Positions 58,273 through 64,000 of a stretch of DNA of 64,000 bases are shown in pieces. Location: assembly GCA_022225965.2 (NCBI GenBank), contig JAKJXP020000069.1:124001-188000 (forward strand). The letters run 5' to 3'. Made by a program: the position numbers and the translations under genes. The stretch is from Diatrype stigma. Taxonomy: Eukaryota; Ascomycota; Sordariomycetes; Xylariales; Diatrypaceae. The notes under the pieces are model-generated. The model saw only the letters and a list, made by a program, of their open reading frames with translations, searched no databases and was not told where the DNA came from. The stretch's first letter is position 1. The number at the start of each line of letters is the position of its first letter.

Positions 58273-59313
58273 ATGCTCTATCGACAATATATCGACAATG
58301 ACCTTGGCTTCAAAGGCGCAGACATTATCTACTGGGGTCCAGCGTCCTTCCGGCCGCCGTCCGTCAAGGTCATCCAGGGAAAGCTGGGCGCCGACAACAA
58401 ATCACCTGTCGAGGTACTGCCTTCGACAGAAGAACAGGTTGAGACGAATTCCGTTGACACCAAGCCTGCCGTCACGTTCTTGAGCCTCCCTCTTGAGATC
58501 CGACGCATGATATATGGATACGTCCACAACATGAACCCGATCCAGTACACCAAGCTCATGGCCCCGAGCCAAGTGACGCAGATATCACCTTGGTTCCCAA
58601 GAATGCCACTCAACCGATGTGTATACCGGAGGATAGCCCCCAAGGATCCCCCGAAGGAAACGCTTCCTAGTGAACTATCATTATCAGCGGACCCGACAAC
58701 ACCGAGCCACAAAGTGCCACTGCTGTCACCACACCGCCCGTTCGCCGGATTCCAGTCCGCCCTCCTGCGGACCAGCAAGCAGGTCTACTACGACAGTAGG
58801 GAGTACCCCTTCCGGGAGAACGAGTTCGTCTTCTTCACGTGGTTCTCGTCGGGGTTCTGGGCGGCGCGGTCGTTCGTCACGCGGCTGCAGCCGTGGCAGC
58901 GCGACAGCATGCAGTACGTGCGGCTGGAGCTGATGGCGCCCGACCTGCAGGGCGCGTGCGACGCCGAGTGGGAGGAGCTGTGCGGGTTCTGGGCGCGCGG
59001 GCTGCGCGGGCTGCGGCTCAAGATCCTCGGGGTCGTCAGCGCCGCGCGGGCCTCCAACGTCGTCAGCAAGGTGGTCGGGAACCAGCAGCGCACGGTCCAG
59101 ATCCGGGACCCCGAGGACGGGCGCGTCATGCCGTGGGTCGAGAGGGGGCTGAAGCGCATGGCGAACCTCGAGCACCTCGAGGTCGAGCTGCTGATCCCCG
59201 GCTGGGATGACCAGAAGAAGCTGGAGTGGTGTCGCAGCTTGGACGAGGCGCTCAACGACCCTAAGGACAACAGGGAGAAGTATGTGGATGTGATCTCTGT
59301 GGAGAGAGCATGA
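58273..59313 (+). CDS. F-box-like protein (LPLEIRRMIY-type N-terminus)
   Basis: A single exon of 346 residues from ATG 58273. After a polar N-terminus, FLSLPLEIRRMIYGYV gives an F-box-like helix at about residue 73. LLRTSKQVYYDSREYPFRENEFVFF is the block that usually follows in the large mould family of such proteins. The 3' half is markedly GC-rich compared with the flanks. Function is unknown; F-box-like proteins may act as substrate adaptors for SCF ligases, but no recognition domain is evident. It converges on another gene with the same type of N-terminus. Confidence 0.8.
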   Translation: MLYRQYIDNDLGFKGADIIYWGPASFRPPSVKVIQGKLGADNKSPVEVLPSTEEQVETNSVDTKPAVTFLSLPLEIRRMIYGYVHNMNPIQYTKLMAPSQVTQISPWFPRMPLNRCVYRRIAPKDPPKETLPSELSLSADPTTPSHKVPLLSPHRPFAGFQSALLRTSKQVYYDSREYPFRENEFVFFTWFSSGFWAARSFVTRLQPWQRDSMQYVRLELMAPDLQGACDAEWEELCGFWARGLRGLRLKILGVVSAARASNVVSKVVGNQQRTVQIRDPEDGRVMPWVERGLKRMANLEHLEVELLIPGWDDQKKLEWCRSLDEALNDPKDNREKYVDVISVERA

Positions 59314-59704
59314 GGGTGGAGTGGGACGTCGATTACGGGTCGGGGTTTGGGACGGCAACACTGGAGTTCGGTTTCGGGATTCTATTCATTTGAGACAATT
59401 AGCGAGAGAACGTTTACGTGCAAACACCTTTGTATGATTAGATGATGAGATATGGTAGCTGAATCGCATTCTGCTTTTTGTCTTCATTGTTATAACTACT
59501 AGACCTAGTACTTGACTACCTAGTGTTGTGAATGATCAAAGCCCATGATTCAGCCAACGACAGAGCCAAACCAGCGTTGGATTTCTTTGCCTCAACATCC
59601 CCCGCATGCTGGATGTAAAATCCATGGCACCTGTTCCAATTACCGGAAGTCTTCAACCCTTCAAGGGGCCGAACAAACCGTCAATTGTCCTGAACCTCGT
59701 CAAC
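59314..59704. other. Convergent 3' region
   Basis: These 391 bases between two convergent F-box-like genes show no gene. Confidence 0.55.
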
Positions 59705-60451
59705 CTATGAGATCCGTTGGTAGTTCCCATCAACACGCATGAAATAGCATAGATCACTTCCAGAAGATGGGACTGGATCTATGATCCCGCTGACGGTCAC
59801 GGGAGCACCTCGCTCTCTTAGTTGCGACTGGAACAGGCCGATCCAGTGTTCCGGGAATACACCGCGCAGCTCGACCTCCTTCAAGTGCGGCAGTGGACGG
59901 GCGAATCCGAGGAATTGGGGCAATATATTCATTTCCATGACACGTATTTTGTGGCTACAATAAAGGGTCACATGCCGGAAGTCGAAGCGGAGAGTGATCT
60001 TCTTGATTTTGGTGTTCGAAGGTCGCATGAACAAGATCTGAAGCTCGATGCCCATTGCAAAATCATTCCAGCCCAGGCTGGAGGGGATCAACTTAAGGGA
60101 GATCTCCTCGTAGCGGGATGGCTGCCAGTTGCCGGGTGCTTTTATGGTGAGATCGGATCTCGGGCGAAAGCAAGCGTTGTTGAATTGAAGATGAGCCTTC
60201 GTGAAGAGAATGCTGTCGGCCTCCTTGGCCAGTCTCTTGCAAGTCATCATGAGACGGGGGAATTCGCTGACACGCTGTCCGGAATTGAATAAGCCATGTG
60301 TGATGGTGATTGAACCGTCGCTTGACTGAAGGAGGAGATCTCGGTATGCCTTGTAGATTTTGTTTCGGATCTCAGGCGGAAACTTGTTGAAGAAGGGTGA
60401 GTCCTCTTGCTTGGACACCGGAAGGGCTCTCGATGTGAGGAGGGAGGCCAT
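59705..60451 (-). CDS. F-box-like protein (FPPEIRNKIY-type N-terminus)
   Basis: A single exon of 248 residues from ATG 60451. FFNKFPPEIRNKIYKAY near residue 20 is the F-box-like helix, followed by PRLMMTCKRLAKEADSILF, the usual second block of this mould family. The C-terminal part has FRHVTLYCSHKI and HLKEVELRGVF strands. Function is unknown. It shares architecture, but little sequence, with the convergent gene at 58273-59313. Confidence 0.8.
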   Translation of the reverse strand: MASLLTSRALPVSKQEDSPFFNKFPPEIRNKIYKAYRDLLLQSSDGSITITHGLFNSGQRVSEFPRLMMTCKRLAKEADSILFTKAHLQFNNACFRPRSDLTIKAPGNWQPSRYEEISLKLIPSSLGWNDFAMGIELQILFMRPSNTKIKKITLRFDFRHVTLYCSHKIRVMEMNILPQFLGFARPLPHLKEVELRGVFPEHWIGLFQSQLRERGAPVTVSGIIDPVPSSGSDLCYFMRVDGNYQRIS

Positions 60452-61686
60452 TCTGGCAAAAGGTAGAGACGAGGATATGGTCGAACCTAGTGGGGAGTCA
60501 TAGCAGGACAGTGACTTGGTAAATGGCTGCGTTGGTAGGGCTTTGGCAGGCTGTGTTTGGTAGATGGTCGTGATGGTTTTGTTCTGTCAAATTCTCGTGG
60601 TGCTGTGGGACAAGACCACGGAGAAGCAACACTTGGAGGATGACTTCAAGGAAAGCAACAGCTGTTGCCGTTGGATGCCCAAGTGTTGTTGTAGCGTGTA
60701 GAGGAGAGGAGAGAAAACCAAAGTGCAGTTGCGGCTGTTTAAAGCTAGTGAAGTGGTGCTGGCGGATCACCTTTCGACTGTCGTCAGTCGAAAGGGGCTG
60801 CACCTTACTAACTGGGCATTAAACATTCACACACTTATGTACGTACGTACGCGTATGTAACGTACATCTTTATGAGGTCTTTGATGTTAACCTGGGTATT
60901 TATTTTATGCATACCGGCAAGTTTACCAGAAATATATACCCATACTTGTATGACAACAGCCTTTATACATGCAAGAAGAATATGGAGTTGTTACAAACAG
61001 ACACACACACACACAAAAACGCCTACTAGCATGTTCATACCGAAACACCAAAATATATTGCGGAAAGACGTGGGATACATGGTTCTGTCACTTGAGATTA
61101 TCGTGGTTTGACAAAGGGATAAATAATATGATATCACCCAGTGTCTCCTGCCAGTGTAGATTATGTCCTCATTATGACCTTGGAGGAATCAAGAACGACC
61201 TGCTTTGCTACACTAACAAAGCAACTTGCATTCCACATGTAAAGATGCTTAACGTAGACTGGAGTTTAGTACCTTGCTGAGGCATCTTCCTTGTACCCCC
61301 TTGTATGCTTACCCACCTGTTATTACTGGCTAATTAGTCTCTTATACTCATGCGAACTTCGCCCACGTTTGGAAAGAGCATTGTTTGTTGGTTCAGAATA
61401 ACAAGTCCGTGATTGGTCTAGGGTCTCATCTACTCGAGGGACAATATATTGCTGTGTTCCTATTTGCTAACAAGCCACTTCTTGCCTCTCTAGGCCACTA
61501 AGTGTGGTTAAGTGACACAGTAGGAAATGCCCTACGTGGCATAGGATACAAGAAAGTAAGTGGCAACCTGAAAAACCTTGAAGGTAAAGTTGTACTATCT
61601 AGTTTCTAACATCGATTGTCCATCACCAGCTGCGGAAGGTAGTCATGTATGGTCCTGATAGGTCTGGACCGTATTTCGGGCTGTAG
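60452..61686. other. Intergenic region
   Basis: No gene is seen in 1.2 kb. ACACACAC and GTACGTACGTACG runs occur at about 60840-61010. Confidence 0.5.
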
Positions 61687-62178
61687 ATGACATTACCAGT
61701 ACAGAAGAAGTTTCCCAGTGCCTCTATATCAGTATTAATAAACAGCATCCTCAAAGCAGAGACTTCGAAGCCAGTTATTATTTCCTTCCTGTGGAAAGGT
61801 TTGGGTACATTTCCGCAACTGCTCCTGTGTTCCCAACTCACGACTGGGTCCTCGCTAATATTTATTTTTGACAGCCATGTAGGACCCTCCGACACAACCC
61901 GTTTCTACCCCTCCTTCTCTCCTGATATTACTGAGATGGAAAGAGCAAGATTGCCTAGAAGAAGATATCATCATAGCCGTGTTGACACGCAATTGCCATT
62001 CTCCGAAGATCATCCCTTTGCCCCCGAGGCACCCATCTCGCATGCCTACCGTCCACCTCCCGAACAGACACATATTCACCTTGAAGGCGTCGATCCTTTC
62101 AAGCTCCAGAAGGAAAACGAGGGCGTGGACTTGAGATCCGACATTCAAACACTGGGAATAATGGGGGAGGAAGAGTAA
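61687..62178 (+). CDS. Possible small hypothetical protein
   Basis: A 163-codon frame begins at ATG 61687. Its last 80 residues, from MERARLPRRRYHHSRVD, are hydrophilic with a Pro-rich HAYRPPPEQTHIHLEGVDPF segment and an acidic end. I recognise no family. It could equally be a later exon of an unseen gene or a chance frame. Confidence 0.25.
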   Translation: MTLPVQKKFPSASISVLINSILKAETSKPVIISFLWKGLGTFPQLLLCSQLTTGSSLIFIFDSHVGPSDTTRFYPSFSPDITEMERARLPRRRYHHSRVDTQLPFSEDHPFAPEAPISHAYRPPPEQTHIHLEGVDPFKLQKENEGVDLRSDIQTLGIMGEEE

Positions 62179-62271
62179 ATATCGTCACAGGGGTAGGGGA
62201 AGTCACGCGCTCGTATAACATACCAGAGATCGAGACAACCGGTCCAGGAAATCTTGGATGAGGACCAAAAA

Positions 62272-62775
62272 TCATGAAAACGAAGGCAATCTACAGGTGA
62301 CTGGAGAGTTCATTCGCGACTGTGCTCGATAGGCCAAGAGCAACGCGACATCTCGCGATTCTGTGTGGTCAGTGTAAGTAGAACCCTTCGACCTAGCTGG
62401 CCTGAGATCTTGACATATCAAGTTCCACACTCTCTGTTTCTTTCTTCCGCGTATCCTTGGCCCTGTATCTGTCTTGACAGGAAGGCTTCGACCACCAGCG
62501 ACATGATCTATGCCAGACTTGCTGCTTTCTAGAAGCCCCATCTCGACGACTTTACCCCTAGACGATAGCATGCAGGATATCCTTGAAGAACTTGCTACGA
62601 CTTCTGTTTTCCGTCTCTTTTCCTGTGTGTATAGGTCATATGCCTCATTGTCGCCCGGAGTCTGAACACTACGATATGCTCCCTCGATGATGCCTTTTGA
62701 CTTGTGACCTTCTTCGATCAATGCCTCCCGTGATAGACGTATTCTCCGTGGTATGTTCTCGACAGCGCTATACAT
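62272..62775 (-). CDS. Possible small hypothetical protein
   Basis: A 167-codon frame begins at ATG 62775. It is rich in Arg, Lys and Ser (IPRRIRLSREALIEEGHKSK, RIRGRKKQR) with no recognised domain. Support is limited to length and the absence of a better frame on the other strand. Confidence 0.25.
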   Translation of the reverse strand: MYSAVENIPRRIRLSREALIEEGHKSKGIIEGAYRSVQTPGDNEAYDLYTQEKRRKTEVVASSSRISCMLSSRGKVVEMGLLESSKSGIDHVAGGRSLPVKTDTGPRIRGRKKQRVWNLICQDLRPARSKGSTYTDHTESRDVALLLAYRAQSRMNSPVTCRLPSFS

Positions 62776-63570
62776 GTCTCCTGGAAGATGTAATTAGTTG
62801 ATTCTCTCCGTCTTCTTGGTCTTCAATCACGGTCCCCTGTTGTAATTCTTTTTGATGTAGACCTACAATAACTATGAGGAACACACGATGCTTCAGGGAT
62901 GATCCCCGGGTGGGTTAGCGGGTAGCCAGGGGTTGAGTTCCCAAATTATAGCGCCGATCAACGGCTCCATAGCGGTTCGTCGACTGAACACAAACTCTCG
63001 AGGCAATGGACCCCAACAACAACAGGCCCTAAACTTGACTTGATCATATCTCACACCTGATCTTTTCCAGGCAGAAATCCAAGCATTCAAATATTATTTA
63101 ACAATAGTCACCTGCAATTTCTGATCTCAACTGGAAGGGGCGCGTTACTGAATTCGGCATCTTCAGGTCCGTGCACGAGTAGCATCGACACGAAAAAGCA
63201 CTTGCCCAGGCCCTGCAATGCGACATGCATCAAGTCGAGCTTGACAGTTGACACTTATTTGACTTGACTACTTACTTACGCACCCATCCACACATCCACC
63301 CATCCACACATCCGCACATTTACACATCCGCCACACTTGGACATCCATCTGCCCATCAGACCTTGACTGGTTCGACACTCCACCTGCACAACCCCATCCT
63401 CCTGTCAACCAGCTCGTTGGTGTGTGTCCATCATCACGATACAGCTAGCCATCGCACACAAACGCATCCGTGACTCCGTGAGACCACGTCCACATTCACA
63501 TCTTCTACTACTACTAGACCCAATCCTCACTACTATCGCCACTGTCTCTTCAGGATCATTACTTGCAAAA
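62776..63570. other. Upstream region of right-edge gene
   Basis: No gene is seen. CCATCCACACATCC-type simple sequence lies at about 63280-63335, in the presumed promoter or leader. Confidence 0.5.
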
Positions 63571-64000
63571 ATGACGTCCTTCGAAGCTGAGGCAGGCCTG
63601 ACCGACGGCGAGAAGAAGATGTTGTCTTTCGCCTGGGCCTTCATGGCCACCCCGCCCACCGTAAGTACTCATGATCTCTACTCGTTAACGTTCTATGGCC
63701 CTTGCTGCATCGCCGACGGTCTCACCTCTATCCCATCACATGCTTCGTTGCTGGTTACGAGTTACCTGCCTGTCTACCAAGTGCCTTGGTAGATCGTGAC
63801 TTCCCCCCCCTCCCCCCCCCTTTCATCACTCTGCTGTATCCGAACCTGAACCTGGTGATACCCAGTCCGATTTGGCCTCATCGTGAACAACACACCCATA
63901 CACATGCACCGTTGAAACTGCTTGCTATCGTGTACCTTAACTTCCCCCTCTCATCCCGTTTGGCCACTCTGATGAGCCTGAACCTGATGACATCCATTCC
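63571..64000 (+). CDS. First exon of a gene running off the right edge
   Basis: ATG 63571 has an AAAA context. It opens a 30-codon exon (LTDGEKKMLSFAWAFM) that ends exactly at a GTAAGT donor at 63661. The start resembles small mould proteins with an LTxxEKxxL helix at the N-terminus, but the family cannot be fixed from one exon. The rest of the window looks like intron, with C-rich tracts and two similar segments starting near 63799 and 63940. Confidence 0.5.

Noticed and set aside
1..64000. CRISPR arrays, bacterial operons or ribosome binding sites
   Set aside because: The window is eukaryotic, with spliceosomal introns throughout, and its tandem repeats are minisatellites without spacer structure.

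Overview
The window reads as nuclear DNA of a filamentous ascomycete (Pezizomycotina, most likely a sordariomycete). Most genes carry short GT-AG introns of about 50-110 bases with CTRAC-type branch points. The families are typical of moulds: HET domain, GMC oxidoreductase, DAL5-type transporter, BTB/POZ and F-box-like proteins, and a Ser/Thr-rich wall protein. There are no operons. Exon coordinates given here were worked out by hand from splice signals and reading phase.

Layout. 1-10 kb: the 3' part of a secreted TAP-like alpha/beta hydrolase, then three housekeeping genes (ribosome-associated J-protein ZUO1, complex III assembly factor MZM1, splicing factor SLT11/ECM2), then a secreted M14 zinc carboxypeptidase. 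10-13.8 kb: no gene seen. 13.8-25 kb: a metabolic and transport block with a PTR2 peptide transporter, a GMC oxidoreductase, a short-chain dehydrogenase and an MFS anion permease; a 535-bp repeat lies at 16.5 kb. 25.8-32.4 kb: a HET-domain gene converging on a secreted M24 peptidase gene whose third intron has grown to 2,019 bp by insertion of two copies of the same repeat family. 33.4-37.5 kb: a 1,292-residue secreted Ser/Thr-rich protein with 16 scattered N-glycosylation motifs of the PFPxxNST type. 40.4-41.7 kb: an EI24/RRT8-like membrane protein split into eight exons, two of them only 32-33 bases. 43-47.7 kb: a Gly/Tyr/Pro-rich low-complexity protein, and a tandem pair of BTB/POZ-like genes, the second killed by two in-frame stops. 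48-50 kb: minisatellites and microsatellites. 50.8-53.5 kb: a large fungal-specific protein of unknown role. 58-60.5 kb: two convergent F-box-like genes. The right edge cuts into one more gene.

How the genes fit together. The three secreted peptidase-type enzymes (TAP-like hydrolase, M14 carboxypeptidase, M24 peptidase) plus the PTR2 transporter could jointly feed extracellular peptide use, but they are not adjacent. The GMC/SDR/MFS trio is compact enough to be a small metabolic module, although no backbone synthase is present. I found no convincing new multi-gene system. The strongest unusual signals are the repeat-filled peptidase intron, the dying BTB duplicate, the in-frame 24-bp repeat in MZM1 and the sequon-studded secreted protein.
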